NCBI GenBank assembly: GCA_902535745.1
Contig: CACAUR010000005.1
Location: 1 to 64,000 of the forward strand
Length of the DNA stretch: 64,000 nucleotides
Source: an uncultured Pelagibacteraceae bacterium
Lineage (GTDB): Bacteria; Pseudomonadota; Alphaproteobacteria; Pelagibacterales; Pelagibacteraceae
Direction of reading: 5' to 3'
The notes beneath the pieces are model-generated. The model made no database searches. It was not told where the DNA came from and saw nothing but the letters and a program-made list of their open reading frames with translations. The position numbers and the translations under genes are program-made. Below are positions 31,567-44,537 of the stretch, piece after piece; the first letter of the stretch is position 1; each line of letters opens with the position of its first letter.

Positions 31567-32346
31567 ATGAAAAAAATTGCCATTTTAATATCAGGACAAA
31601 TACGAATTTTTGAAAAAAATGTCGATTTTTTTAAAGATTTAAAAAAAACTTTGTCAAATTTTGAAATTACAATTGTCAGCTCGATTTGGGAGAATCAAAA
31701 CGAATTGGAAAACTTTAAGGATAAATATAATATAAAATATATACATTTAATTAAGGAGCAAGACTGGACAAATAATGTTTCAAAAGTAAAGTATGTAACT
31801 TGGGAAGAAAATTCTGGTTTCAAAGTTCCAAATATTTTTCACATGTGGCATTCGATTCTAGAAAACATTAAATTTTTAGAAAAAATTAATATTGAAAATA
31901 ATGAAGATTTTGATTACGTCGTAAGATTCAGAACAGACATTATTTGTAAAAAGGGTTTAAACTTTTTGACAAATGCAATCAACTCTTTAAAAAATAATGA
32001 AGTTTTGTTTCCTTCCAATCTTCATTGGAAAGGTTTAAATGACTCATTTTTTATTGCAAATTACTCAACAATATTAAAATTTAAAGATTTCTTCAGATTT
32101 TTAGAAACATTTATTGAGGATAACAGGGTATTTAATCCTGAGTATATACTTTATAGCTTTATTGACGAAAAAAGATTAAAAATCAAACTGATTAATGAAT
32201 TTGATTTAGCCCTTATTAGAGTTGAGGATTCAAAACCTACAAAAAGGGTTTTTATTCCCTTAAAAGATAAAATTAAAATGAAAATTGCAAAACAAAAAAT
32301 TAAACTTCTAAAATTTCAAAATAAGTTAAAACAAATTGTTAGATAA
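31567..32346 (+). CDS. Putative polysaccharide biosynthesis glycosyltransferase (WavE-like)
   Basis: MKKIAILISGQIRIFEKN..; DYVVRFRTDI; weak family resemblance plus glycan neighbourhood. Confidence 0.45.
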   Translation: MKKIAILISGQIRIFEKNVDFFKDLKKTLSNFEITIVSSIWENQNELENFKDKYNIKYIHLIKEQDWTNNVSKVKYVTWEENSGFKVPNIFHMWHSILENIKFLEKINIENNEDFDYVVRFRTDIICKKGLNFLTNAINSLKNNEVLFPSNLHWKGLNDSFFIANYSTILKFKDFFRFLETFIEDNRVFNPEYILYSFIDEKRLKIKLINEFDLALIRVEDSKPTKRVFIPLKDKIKMKIAKQKIKLLKFQNKLKQIVR

Positions 32347-32351
32347 CTTTA

Positions 32352-32441
32352 GGAGAGATGGCCGAGCGGTTTAAGGCGCACGCTTGGAAAGCGTGTTTAG
32401 GGGAAACTCTTTCGTGGGTTCGAATCCCACTCTCTCCGCCA
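32352..32441 (+). tRNA. tRNA-Ser (GGA), CCA encoded
   Basis: GGAGAGA..TCTCTCC acceptor, CACGC TTGGAAA GCGTG anticodon arm, long variable arm, TTCGAAT T-loop. Confidence 0.95.
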
Positions 32442-32571
32442 TTTAATGATGATCAAAGGTACTTTTTTGAATTTCAAGTTTGAAAAAAAAAAATTGCTTA
32501 ATTAATCAACAATACCAATACTGATTTGACTGCTATTTCAAACCTAATTTTATCTCAACATATAAAAATGA

Positions 32572-34662
<2,091 letters not shown>

Positions 34663-34664
34663 GT

Positions 34665-35945
34665 ATGGAAACTCAATCGGTTTCAAAAACATACACATTA
34701 AATAAAACTACCTATATTAATCTTCGATGGATAGCAATTCTAGGTCAGTTTTTAACAGTTAATGTTGTAAAGTATGTTTTTAATTTTGAATTTGATATTT
34801 TAATTGTCAATGTTGTTATAGTTCTAGGAATAATATCTAACATAATTTTAATTTATTTTTATGAAAAAAATATTCTTTCAAATAGAGCTTCATTTTCATT
34901 TTTGCTGATCGATATTATTCAATTAAGTTTAATACTTTACTTTTCAGGGGGAGTTATTAATCCTTTTTCAATTTTTTTAATAATTCCAAGTGTTTTTTCT
35001 TCATCTAATCTGTCATTTAAAACCAGTTTATCATTAATATTGATTACAATATTTTCAATAATTTTACTTACCCTTTTTCATAAACATTTGATTTACCCTT
35101 CAGGCAAAAGATTAATTATTAATGACTTTTACCATTATGGTACATCAATATCCTTAATTATTGCTCTTATTTTTCTTAATTATTTTGCAATTTTATTTGG
35201 AAGAGAGTCAAATTTAAGAAAAGAAGCATTAAATAAGATTGAAGAATTCATTGCAAAAGAACATGAGTTGGTATCATTGGGAGGACAAGCTGCAGCTGCA
35301 GCTCACTCTTTAAACACACCTCTTTCGACTATAAAAATAATTTCTCAAGATCTTCATGATCAGTTTAAAGATAAAAAAGAACTTAAAAAAGATCTTGAAT
35401 TACTTGTAAACCAAGTTGATAGATGCAGTCAGATCCTTAAAAGATTGTCACTAAATCCTGGTGTTGAGGATAATTTTATTAATCAAGAATGCTCAATGTT
35501 TGATTATGTTAGTGAAATTATTAAATCATTTGAGGACATTTCAAATAAGGAATTTACATTAAACAACAGTCAAGACACTAATTCTTTTAAGATAACAAAA
35601 TTGATAGAGATTATTTATGGAATAAGAAACTTTGTTGGAAATGCCAATAAATTCGCGAAAAAAAAAATATATATATCCATTAAAAGTGATAACCAATTGA
35701 CAGAGATATCTATAGAAGACGATGGAAATGGCTATTCTAAAGAAGTTTTGAACAAAATTGGAGAACCTTACATTAAGTCTTCGTCTTATAATGATAAAGC
35801 AAAATCTGGATTAGGTCTTGGAATTTTTATCGGAAAAACTTTACTTGAAAGAAACGGTGCGAAAGTAATTTGCAGAAATTCAAAAACTAGATCGGGGGCA
35901 GAAGTTTTATTAACTTGGAAAAATAAGGATTTAAAAAACCTTTAG
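34665..35945 (+). CDS. regB: Sensor histidine kinase, RegB/PrrB type
   Basis: SGGVINPF quinone-site-like motif; [21 protein letters not shown]-box; QVDRCSQIL redox-Cys context; HATPase_c domain. Confidence 0.8.
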   Translation: METQSVSKTYTLNKTTYINLRWIAILGQFLTVNVVKYVFNFEFDILIVNVVIVLGIISNIILIYFYEKNILSNRASFSFLLIDIIQLSLILYFSGGVINPFSIFLIIPSVFSSSNLSFKTSLSLILITIFSIILLTLFHKHLIYPSGKRLIINDFYHYGTSISLIIALIFLNYFAILFGRESNLRKEALNKIEEFIAKEHELVSLGGQAAAAAHSLNTPLSTIKIISQDLHDQFKDKKELKKDLELLVNQVDRCSQILKRLSLNPGVEDNFINQECSMFDYVSEIIKSFEDISNKEFTLNNSQDTNSFKITKLIEIIYGIRNFVGNANKFAKKKIYISIKSDNQLTEISIEDDGNGYSKEVLNKIGEPYIKSSSYNDKAKSGLGLGIFIGKTLLERNGAKVICRNSKTRSGAEVLLTWKNKDLKNL

Positions 35946-37744
35946 TTTAGTTTTTTTGGACTGTTCTTTTTTTCGAATAAATTGCTCAGTTGAGAAATCA
36001 TTACATCTCCTAACTCTTGCACATCAGAAATTTTAATCGCTTTTTTGTAGTATCTCGAAACGTCATGACCTATACCAATTGCAAGCAGTTCAATATCTGA
36101 GTTCGACTCAATAAATTTAACAGTTTTCTTTAAATGTTTCTCCAAATAATCACCTGAGTTTACAGACAACGTCGAGTCATCAACTGGAGCTCCATCAGAA
36201 ATAACCATCATTATTTTTCTTTCCTCTTTTCTTCTAACAAGCCTATTAAAAGCCCACAAAATTGCTTCTCCATCAATATTTTCTTTTAGCAATCCCTCTT
36301 TAAGCATTAACCCGAGATTTTTTTTTGATTGTCGCCAGTGAACATCGGCTGCTTTATAAATTATATGTCTTAAATCGTTAAGTCTTCCAGGATTTTTTGG
36401 TTTTCCGCTTTTACTCCATTTTTCTCTAGCCTCTCCACCTTTCCAATTTTTGGTTGTAAATCCAAGTATCTCAACTTTAACATTACATCTTTCTAGTGTT
36501 CTTGAAAGTATATCTGCGCATAATGCAGCAATAGTTATTGGTCTTCCACGCATTGATCCTGAGTTATCAATTAAAAGTGTTACTATGGTATCTTTAAACT
36601 CGTAATCTTTTTCTTTCTTAAATGACAGAGAATTTTGGGGATCTATAATTATTCTGCTTAGTTTTGAACTATCTAATAAACCTTCTTCTAAATCATATTC
36701 CCATGATCTGTTTTGCTTTGCTAACAATTGCCTTTGTAATTTATTAGCAAGTTTTGTTATTACGTCCTGAAAATTAGTAAGTTGTTGATCTAGATTATTT
36801 CTTAGTTTTTTGATTTCATCATCTTTTTCTAAATTTTCGGCTTTTTCAATTTCATCAAAATTATTTGTAAAAATTCTGTATTCCTTATTATTTTTTGAAA
36901 TATTAAGTTTTTGAATAATATTTTCTGAATTTTCTTTTTGATCCCCATCTTCTAAAAATTCCTCTTCCATTCTAAACTCATTTAAATCTTCCCCTCCATC
37001 TAAACTTTTATTTTCACTAGTTTCTTCTGATTTACCTTCTTTATCTTCATTATTATTTTCATCCTTATTATTCTGTAGATTTTCATTATCTTTATTGTCG
37101 TCATTACTCTCACTTTTAACTTCGTTTTCGTTTTCAAATATCTCCATATTTTGGAATATTTTTGAAAATTTCTCGTTATATTTTTTTTGATCAGCAATAT
37201 TTTTCTTTAAAAATTGTGTATGTTTTTTTATTTTTTCATCGAATTTATTTTCCCAAAAACTTAAGATCTTATTTGATACATTATTTAATTTGATATTCAA
37301 AAAATTTTTTAAAAGGTATAATTCAAACGCCTCTGAAACATTTACATCTTCCCTTTTTTTAATATTAGTTTCTTTTTTATTTAAAATTTTATTATAATAA
37401 TTTTCGTTGATATTTTTTTTTATACCGTTAAGCATATCAGAGCCTAATAATTCACATCTTATTTTTTCTGAAATTTCATAGAATATTTTGTAGGATTGGT
37501 TTTTAGGAAAATTTTTTTTATAAATATTTTCATCTGAAAACTTTTTTTTTAATGCATTTGAATCGGCAAAGGCTCGAAATTTTACGTAATCTTCTCTAGA
37601 ATATAGATTTGAAATTTTATAATCTTCAATATTCCTCTGATTTTCTTTTTTACTTAAAATATCAAATTCTTCTGAAATAACTTTATATGTTGAGTCTAAT
37701 GCTTGTTTAAATCTTTCTTTAAAGAATTCCTCTTTTTTACTCAT
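35942..37744 (-). CDS. cobT: CobT-like VWA protein (track start 37810; likely start [11 protein letters not shown] at about 37744)
   Basis: Acidic linker; [43 protein letters not shown]. Confidence 0.85.
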   Translation of the reverse strand: MSKKEEFFKERFKQALDSTYKVISEEFDILSKKENQRNIEDYKISNLYSREDYVKFRAFADSNALKKKFSDENIYKKNFPKNQSYKIFYEISEKIRCELLGSDMLNGIKKNINENYYNKILNKKETNIKKREDVNVSEAFELYLLKNFLNIKLNNVSNKILSFWENKFDEKIKKHTQFLKKNIADQKKYNEKFSKIFQNMEIFENENEVKSESNDDNKDNENLQNNKDENNNEDKEGKSEETSENKSLDGGEDLNEFRMEEEFLEDGDQKENSENIIQKLNISKNNKEYRIFTNNFDEIEKAENLEKDDEIKKLRNNLDQQLTNFQDVITKLANKLQRQLLAKQNRSWEYDLEEGLLDSSKLSRIIIDPQNSLSFKKEKDYEFKDTIVTLLIDNSGSMRGRPITIAALCADILSRTLERCNVKVEILGFTTKNWKGGEAREKWSKSGKPKNPGRLNDLRHIIYKAADVHWRQSKKNLGLMLKEGLLKENIDGEAILWAFNRLVRRKEERKIMMVISDGAPVDDSTLSVNSGDYLEKHLKKTVKFIESNSDIELLAIGIGHDVSRYYKKAIKISDVQELGDVMISQLSNLFEKKNSPKKLN

Positions 37745-38717
37745 TAGATTGTTTGTTAATAACCGCTTCTGGCAAGTCTTCTCCAAAACATCTCTGATAA
37801 TACTCCGCAATAATATTTTTCTCTAACTCATCACATTTATTCAAAAAAGTAACCCTAAATGAATATCCAATATCTTTAAATATTAAATTATTTTCTGCCC
37901 AATGCATAACTGTTCGTGGACTCATTACTGTTGAAATGTCACCAGACACAAACCCCTTTCTGGTCAGAGAGGCTACTTTAATCATATTTGCAATATCTTC
38001 TTTTCCTTTTGAATTATTATAAGTCTTATTCTTAGCAAGTAATATTTCCATTTCTCTTTCCAAACTTAAATAATTAAGAGATGTAACTATATTCCATCTA
38101 TCCATTTGGCCTTGATTTATTTGCTGTGTGCCATGATAAAGTCCAGTAGTATCACCTAGGCCAACTGTATTTGAGGTTGCAAATAACCTAAAGTACTTAT
38201 GTTGTTTCAAAACTTTATTTTTATCTAGAAGTGTAAAATTTCCCTCTGCCTCTAGAACTCTTTGAATTACAAACATCACATCAGGTCTACCAGCATCATA
38301 TTCATCAAAAACTAGTGCGATAGGATTTTGGATAGACCAAGGCAAAATACCTTCCTGAAATTCCGTAATTTGTTTTCCATTTTTTATTGTGATCGCGTCT
38401 TTTCCTATCAAATCTATTCTACTTATATGACTGTCTAAATTCACTCTTATGCAAGGCCAATTCAATCTTGCAGCAACTTGTTCAATGTGAGTAGATTTTC
38501 CTGTTCCATGATATCCTTGAACTAATACTCTCTTATTGAAAGAGAAACCGGACAATATTGCAAGCGTAGTATCTTTATCAAATTTATAGTTTTTATCTAT
38601 TTCTGGAACATATTCATTTTTTTTTGAAAAAGCATCTACTTCAAGATTAGTGTCAATTCCAAAAGTTTGTTTCACTGAAATTTTTATATCTGGTGTCGAA
38701 TTTATATTTTCACTCAT
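37737..38717 (-). CDS. cobS: CobS-like AAA+ ATPase
   Basis: [64 protein letters not shown]. Confidence 0.92.
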   Translation of the reverse strand: MSENINSTPDIKISVKQTFGIDTNLEVDAFSKKNEYVPEIDKNYKFDKDTTLAILSGFSFNKRVLVQGYHGTGKSTHIEQVAARLNWPCIRVNLDSHISRIDLIGKDAITIKNGKQITEFQEGILPWSIQNPIALVFDEYDAGRPDVMFVIQRVLEAEGNFTLLDKNKVLKQHKYFRLFATSNTVGLGDTTGLYHGTQQINQGQMDRWNIVTSLNYLSLEREMEILLAKNKTYNNSKGKEDIANMIKVASLTRKGFVSGDISTVMSPRTVMHWAENNLIFKDIGYSFRVTFLNKCDELEKNIIAEYYQRCFGEDLPEAVINKQSNE

Positions 38718-39232
38718 TTTTTGTAAGACCTTTTTAGTTGCGTATAAGCCAATGTTATAATTTTTAGTTTTTCTTCGTATTTTTTATTTCCTGAGTTTTT
38801 ATCAGGGTGAAATCGTTTGACAAGTTTTTTAAACTTATCTCTAATAATGGTCCATTCTGCACCTATATTTAAACTTAAAATATTAAAAGCTTTTATATCA
38901 TCATCCGAAAAGTTGAATTGTCGCAATTTTGAAGCACTTATATCGTCGTTGTTAATTCCATCCAAACTTTCCTTAAGAGTATTATTCCACAAAACTTTAA
39001 AAAAATTATCTTGCCCACTGAAATTTTGAGTGGGTTTGTGCCAAGTCATGTCAGATTTAATAAATTCATTAATCTGATTATCAGTCATATTTGCAAAATA
39101 ATTCCAATTTTTGTTAAATTCTTTTATATGTTCTAAACAAAGATACCTAAAATCCTTACTGTTATCTTTTTCAATTGGAGCCTTGTACTCACCAACTTTG
39201 TTACAGTTATTCCAGTCGCATATAATTTTCAT
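38714..39232 (-). CDS. DnaJ-domain protein (track start 39253; likely start MKIICDW at 39232)
   Basis: C-terminal J-domain FKKLVKRFHPDKNSGNKKYEEKLKIITLAYTQLK. Confidence 0.85.
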   Translation of the reverse strand: MKIICDWNNCNKVGEYKAPIEKDNSKDFRYLCLEHIKEFNKNWNYFANMTDNQINEFIKSDMTWHKPTQNFSGQDNFFKVLWNNTLKESLDGINNDDISASKLRQFNFSDDDIKAFNILSLNIGAEWTIIRDKFKKLVKRFHPDKNSGNKKYEEKLKIITLAYTQLKRSYKK

Positions 39233-39256
39233 TGTAGTATTATTATAATACATTTT

Positions 39257-39517
39257 ATGGAAATAAATAAATTAATTGAGATAGTAAAAAAAAAAATTTC
39301 GAGAGAAATTGTCTTACAAGAAATAAATGTAGAAGATAAATCATTTTTACACAAAAGTCACAAAAATAATTCTCCAAACAAGTTTCACATCAAAATTATA
39401 ATCATCTCCAATGAACTTAAATCAAAAAAAAGAATTGATTCTACAAAAAAAATTTATAAAATTTTGGAAAATGAATTAAAAAATTATATTCATTCTATCC
39501 AATTATCAATAAATTAA
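39257..39517 (+). CDS. BolA family protein
   Basis: 86 aa, FHIKIIIISNELKSKKRIDSTKKIYKILENEL..IHSIQLSI. Confidence 0.8.
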   Translation: MEINKLIEIVKKKISREIVLQEINVEDKSFLHKSHKNNSPNKFHIKIIIISNELKSKKRIDSTKKIYKILENELKNYIHSIQLSIN

Positions 39518-40597
39518 ATTTTTTAAAAATGTTCTAATCTTATTTTCTTCAAATGATTTGTCTAGTATGGGTTTTGCAATACCTTTCAGAAGAATTAGAT
39601 TTATTTTACTATCTTTATTCTTTTTGTCTTGTTTCATATAAAAAATAATTTTTGATATATCTTTTGTTTTAAAATATTTATTTAAATTACAATAATTCAG
39701 TTTTTCTAAGTGCTCAATAATTTGCTCATAATCATTTTTTTTTAAAATATTTCTTTGTTTACTAAATTTAATAGCTGACATAATTCCTAATAAAACTGCC
39801 TCACCATGATTTAGTCCTTTTTTATATCCAATTGTTGCTTCATAAGCATGGGCAAAGGTATGACCCAGATTAAGAACTTTTCTTATATTTTTTTCCTTCT
39901 CATCTTTCTCAACCACTTCTTTTTTGATTAAACAGCTCTTATAAATTGCATTTTCTAAAAATTTAGAATGATGACTCATAATTTTATAAAAATTTTTTTT
40001 TAAAAATTTGAAAAATATCTTATTACTTATAAGAGAATGTTTAAGAATCTCTGCATATCCACATATCATTTCTTTTTTAGGTAAACTTTTTAAGAAATCT
40101 ATATCCGAGATAACTAACGAGGGTTGATAAAAAGATCCTATCATATTTTTTCCTGATAAAGAATTAACTCCCGTTTTACCACCAATCGCTGAGTCAACTT
40201 GACTAAGCAAAGTTGTTGGTACATTAATAAAATTCAATCCTCTTTTAAAAATACTTGAGGCAAATCCACAAATATCACCACAAATACCACCTCCTACAGA
40301 AATTAAACAATCGTTTCTGCTAAAGTTCTTTTTTTCAAGAATTTTTACGATAGAGGAAACAGTTTTTAAATTTTTACTTTTTTCATTAAAAAAAATTTTT
40401 TTCTTTTCTATTCTTTTCTTATTAAATGTATTTACAATACGTTTAATCATTTGAGTTGGTACATTACTATCGTAAATAAGCAAAAACTTTTTTGAATATA
40501 TTCTTTCGTTTGAAATTATTTTGTTTACCTTTGAGCAAAGATTTTTACCAACAATCACTGAGTAATTATTTATTTTAGTTTTAACTTTTAATTTCAT
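39506..40597 (-). CDS. aroB: 3-dehydroquinate synthase
   Basis: SVGGGICGDICGFASSIFKRGLNFINVPTTLLSQVDSAIGGKTGVN. Confidence 0.96.
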   Translation of the reverse strand: MKLKVKTKINNYSVIVGKNLCSKVNKIISNERIYSKKFLLIYDSNVPTQMIKRIVNTFNKKRIEKKKIFFNEKSKNLKTVSSIVKILEKKNFSRNDCLISVGGGICGDICGFASSIFKRGLNFINVPTTLLSQVDSAIGGKTGVNSLSGKNMIGSFYQPSLVISDIDFLKSLPKKEMICGYAEILKHSLISNKIFFKFLKKNFYKIMSHHSKFLENAIYKSCLIKKEVVEKDEKEKNIRKVLNLGHTFAHAYEATIGYKKGLNHGEAVLLGIMSAIKFSKQRNILKKNDYEQIIEHLEKLNYCNLNKYFKTKDISKIIFYMKQDKKNKDSKINLILLKGIAKPILDKSFEENKIRTFLKNLIY

Positions 40598-41111
40598 CTT
40601 TTTTCAATATTGAAACTATTTTATCTACAATTTCGATTTTTTTTTGATTATCACAATCTATTTTAAAATTTGATTTGGTATAACATTTATTTCTTCTTAA
40701 TATCATCTTTTCAATTTCCTGATCGTTCAGTCCCTGAATAAGTGGTCTTTTCGAGGATTTTCTAATCCTTTTAATAATAGTTGAGGGTTTCCAATTTAAC
40801 CAAAATGACAATGAATTATTTTTAACATTTTTTCTTACTCTTTCATCTAGAAACGAACCTCCCCCCAAAGATAAAACTAATTCTTTTTCTTCAGAATCTA
40901 ATAGTGATAGGATTGTTTTAACTTCTATCGCTCTAAAATACTTTTCACCCTTGAGTTTAAAAATTTGGCTAATTGTTTGTTTTTCAATTGTCTCAATTTT
41001 ACTATCTACGTCTATGAATTTCATATTGATTTTTTTTGATAATAATGCGCCAATTGTTGACTTTCCTGATCCCATCATGCCTATTAAAACAATTTTTTTT
41101 TTTATTTTCAT
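40581..41111 (-). CDS. aroK: Shikimate kinase
   Basis: IGMMGSGKSTIGALLSKK; FIDVDSKIE; LSLGGGSFLD. Confidence 0.95.
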   Translation of the reverse strand: MKIKKKIVLIGMMGSGKSTIGALLSKKINMKFIDVDSKIETIEKQTISQIFKLKGEKYFRAIEVKTILSLLDSEEKELVLSLGGGSFLDERVRKNVKNNSLSFWLNWKPSTIIKRIRKSSKRPLIQGLNDQEIEKMILRRNKCYTKSNFKIDCDNQKKIEIVDKIVSILKKDEIKS

Positions 41112-41168
41112 AATTTTCTAAGTTGAAAAAACACAAATATGTCTTAATTTGAATTTAATAAAAAGTAT

Positions 41169-41354
41169 ATGCAATTTTACAAAAAAACAAGCATTGGCAG
41201 TTCTATTAATCCACTAAAAATCATAATAAAAGTAGTTGTGTTTTTAGCAATTATTTTTGGAATTTTAGTAATGGTTAGTAAAATAAATTTCCCTTCACCA
41301 AATCAGCTTATTGAAAAAAAAATCCCTCAAGAAAATCTTAAAATTGTTAAATAA
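41169..41354 (+). CDS. Hypothetical single-TM protein
   Basis: 61 aa with one hydrophobic segment (IIIKVVVFLAIIFGILVMV). Confidence 0.5.
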   Translation: MQFYKKTSIGSSINPLKIIIKVVVFLAIIFGILVMVSKINFPSPNQLIEKKIPQENLKIVK

Positions 41355-43074
41355 TTTTTTCATAATTTTTTTAATTTTAATAGCTTTCACTAAATTTGCT
41401 TTAAGTAATGAACCTGCAGATATTTGGAGTCTTGAGAAAAAGGAAAATAGTGAAGAAAATGTCGTAATTGAAAATACCACAAATGAATTTGAGAATAAAA
41501 AAATTCAAATTAATGCTGGTATTACAGATGACATTAAAGTTTCGGAAGAAAATTTTACAGACAAAAATGATTTAGTTGTTGGGATATATGATCCAGGAAA
41601 ATATGGTTTTGAATTAGACATGTGGACCAAATCAGATGGAAAAAAAATATATGAACTAAAAAAAAAAATAAACTCAATGAATCTTTCTGAGGATGCAAGC
41701 GAGATCTATAAAAAAATTCTCCTTACCAATACTTTTCCACCCAAGAATAATTTGGATAAAAAAAAGTTTTTCGACCTTAAAGCCGAATGGTTAATTAAAA
41801 ATGAAGACCTTGGTTTAATAATTGATTATGTAACTAAAAATTTAAACATAATATCAAATGAAAACTTGATTAAATTTGTTTTAAACGAATATTTATCAAA
41901 GGCAGAAATTAAAGAGGCATGCAGCTTATTTAAAAAGTTAAATCAAAGTTTTAGCGATAATTATCTAAAGAACTTTTCAATATATTGCTTGATACACAGC
42001 AAGCAAAATGATCTTGCTATGATGCGTTTTGATTTAGAAAAGGAATCTGGTTATTCAGATCCTTTTTTTGAGAAAAAATTTAATTCATTAATGGGGCTTT
42101 CAAAAGATGACAATACTTCGTCAGATAAAAATCTATTAAATTTACATCTTTCATTTAATACTATTAAAGACTTTAAATACGTGCCAACAAAAAAAACTTC
42201 AAAGTTATTTTGGACCTATTTAAGATCCAACAATCTGCTAGACAGCACTAGTGATATCGATATTGCCGATGAAGAAAAAATATCATTATTAGAAAAGGCT
42301 ACGCACGAGAGAAACTATAATGAGAAAGATTTACTTAATATTTATAAAAAATTTCAGTTTTCTGTGGATCAACTTCTCAACATAGAAAGGGAAAAAGAGG
42401 ATTTATCAAACATAAAAGCCAGAGCCTTAATGTATCAAGGTATTTTATTAAATGATGATCCTAACAAGGTAACAAAACTTTCTAAAGATTTAAAATCATC
42501 TTTTACTAATGATGGTTTAGAAGATGCCTTTAAAGATGAGTTAAGGTATATTTTGGAGGAATTTGATAAAAGTGAATTAAGTTCAGATTTAACAGATTTT
42601 TATGTTTTAAACTCTAAAGTAGAAAATCCAAATAAAAAAATTAAATACAACAATAAAATTTTACATCAATCAAAAATTATAAATTATTTTATACAAGAAA
42701 AGCCTTCTAAGAAAAAAACTGAAAAAGATCTAAATAATTTTTTAAAAAAAATAAAAAAAAGCAAAAAAAATTATTTAATAACCAAAGATGTAATTGTTAT
42801 TGAATCTTTAAAGTTTGACGGTATTGAAATTAATGAGGAATATAATGATCTTTATACAATTAATGAAAATACTATGCCTATTGATATACAGGTTTTAATA
42901 AATGACGGGGAAATTGGATTGGCAATGTTAAGAATTATAGAAATAATTGGCGAAGATGAACTTAAAAATCTTGGCTCAGAAACTTTATATTTCTTAGTAA
43001 ATGCGTTAAATCAAATGGATATAGATTTAATAAGAAATGAAATCCTTTCTGAAATCTTGCCAGTTAGAGTATAA
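41311..43074 (+). CDS. Hypothetical exported protein (start may be TTG at 41347)
   Basis: Signal-peptide-like N-terminus (FFIIFLILIAFTKFALS), long alpha-helical body; upstream of def. Confidence 0.65.
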   Translation: MKKKSLKKILKLLNNFFIIFLILIAFTKFALSNEPADIWSLEKKENSEENVVIENTTNEFENKKIQINAGITDDIKVSEENFTDKNDLVVGIYDPGKYGFELDMWTKSDGKKIYELKKKINSMNLSEDASEIYKKILLTNTFPPKNNLDKKKFFDLKAEWLIKNEDLGLIIDYVTKNLNIISNENLIKFVLNEYLSKAEIKEACSLFKKLNQSFSDNYLKNFSIYCLIHSKQNDLAMMRFDLEKESGYSDPFFEKKFNSLMGLSKDDNTSSDKNLLNLHLSFNTIKDFKYVPTKKTSKLFWTYLRSNNLLDSTSDIDIADEEKISLLEKATHERNYNEKDLLNIYKKFQFSVDQLLNIEREKEDLSNIKARALMYQGILLNDDPNKVTKLSKDLKSSFTNDGLEDAFKDELRYILEEFDKSELSSDLTDFYVLNSKVENPNKKIKYNNKILHQSKIINYFIQEKPSKKKTEKDLNNFLKKIKKSKKNYLITKDVIVIESLKFDGIEINEEYNDLYTINENTMPIDIQVLINDGEIGLAMLRIIEIIGEDELKNLGSETLYFLVNALNQMDIDLIRNEILSEILPVRV

Positions 43075-43082
43075 ACTTTGTT

Positions 43083-43607
43083 ATGGCAAAAAGAAAAATC
43101 ATACTGGTTCCAGATGAAATCCTTAGAAAAAAATCTGAAAAAATTGAGAAAATAACTTATAAAGAAAAACTGTTAGCGGACGATTTATTTGAAACAATGT
43201 ACAACAATAATGGCATAGGTCTTGCTGCTGTTCAAGTTGGTGTTTTGAGGAGAATGATTGTAATTGATGTTTCAAAAAAAGATGAAGAAAAAAAACCTTT
43301 TTGTTTAATAAATCCAACTATAAAATCTTTTGGTAAAGAAAGTTCTACATATGAAGAAGGATGTTTGTCGATACCCGAAACATTTATTGAAATTGAAAGA
43401 CCAAAAAGCTGTATTGTCGAATATGTTGATATTTTAGGAAATAAAACAAACATGGAATGTGATGGTTTGCTATCCACATGTATTCAACACGAAATTAATC
43501 ACTTAGATGGTAAACTGATCATTGATTTTTTGTCAAAGCTTAAAAAAGAAATTCTTATAAAAAAATTATCTAAAAACAAAAATACGTCTAGTAGAGTTAT
43601 TGTGTAA
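43083..43607 (+). CDS. def: Peptide deformylase
   Basis: NGIGLAAVQVG; EEGCLSIPE; IQHEINHLDGKL. Confidence 0.96.
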   Translation: MAKRKIILVPDEILRKKSEKIEKITYKEKLLADDLFETMYNNNGIGLAAVQVGVLRRMIVIDVSKKDEEKKPFCLINPTIKSFGKESSTYEEGCLSIPETFIEIERPKSCIVEYVDILGNKTNMECDGLLSTCIQHEINHLDGKLIIDFLSKLKKEILIKKLSKNKNTSSRVIV

Positions 43608-44537
43608 ATGCCAGATAATATTATTTTTATGGGTACTTCAAAATTTGCTGTACCTATTCTTGAAAAGATTAGTGAGAGTAAACTCAATATTTCTGTTGTT
43701 TACACACAACCGCCAAAAAAATCAAGCAGGGGAATGAAAATTCAAAAAACTCCAATTCATGCTAAATCTGAATTACTTGGCTTACCAATTAGAACTCCAA
43801 ATAGTCTTAAAAATAATGTTGATGAGTATAATTTTATAAAAAAAATAAAACCCACAATTGTAGTAGTAATTTCATACGGTCAAATTATACCGAAGGAATT
43901 CTTGGAACTTTCCAAAAATGGTTTTTTAAATATTCATGCATCCATCTTGCCCAAATTTAGAGGTGCTGCACCAATACAAAGAGCAATAATGAGCCTGGAT
44001 ATTGAAACGGGAATTAGTTTTATGAAAATTACCGAACACCTGGATACTGGTCCAGTTCTTGAAACTTATAAAATGAAAATTGACTTAAATTTGAATGCAA
44101 CTCAGATTGAAGAAAAATTATCTCAACTGGCGGCTGAAAAAATTATTAAAAACATAGATAAAATTATAAAAGGTGAAGCGAAGTTTAAAGAACAAGACCA
44201 TTCCGAAGCAACATATGCTGAAAAAATAAGTAAAAAAGAGGGAAAAATAATTTGGAATAATAGAGCAAAGAAAATTGTTGGAAAAATAAATGGTTTGTAT
44301 CCCACTCCTGGAGCTTATTTTATGTTTAAAGGAGAGAGATATAAAATTTTAAAAGCTGAGATTGGAAATGGGTCAGGTCAACCTGGAGAAGTTTTAGGTG
44401 ATAATCTTGAGATAGCATGCACAAAAAACGAAAGTATTAAGGTTATTGAAATTCAAAAAGAAGGGAAAAAAGTTCAAGAGATAAATGAATTTTTGAATGG
44501 TTCAAAAATACAAAAAGGCTGCACCCTAAATGAATAG
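43608..44537 (+). CDS. fmt: Methionyl-tRNA formyltransferase
   Basis: IIFMGTSKFAVPIL; NIHASILPKFRGAAPIQRAI; DTGPVL. Confidence 0.96.
   Translation: MPDNIIFMGTSKFAVPILEKISESKLNISVVYTQPPKKSSRGMKIQKTPIHAKSELLGLPIRTPNSLKNNVDEYNFIKKIKPTIVVVISYGQIIPKEFLELSKNGFLNIHASILPKFRGAAPIQRAIMSLDIETGISFMKITEHLDTGPVLETYKMKIDLNLNATQIEEKLSQLAAEKIIKNIDKIIKGEAKFKEQDHSEATYAEKISKKEGKIIWNNRAKKIVGKINGLYPTPGAYFMFKGERYKILKAEIGNGSGQPGEVLGDNLEIACTKNESIKVIEIQKEGKKVQEINEFLNGSKIQKGCTLNE

Noticed and set aside
27945-32346. Prophage or integrative element beside tRNA-Ser
   Set aside because: No integrase, transposase, phage structural gene or duplicated tRNA end was seen; best read as a glycan gene cassette.
37000-37197. 65 aa ORF inside cobT
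   Set aside because: Alternative-frame reading of the acidic low-complexity linker of CobT.
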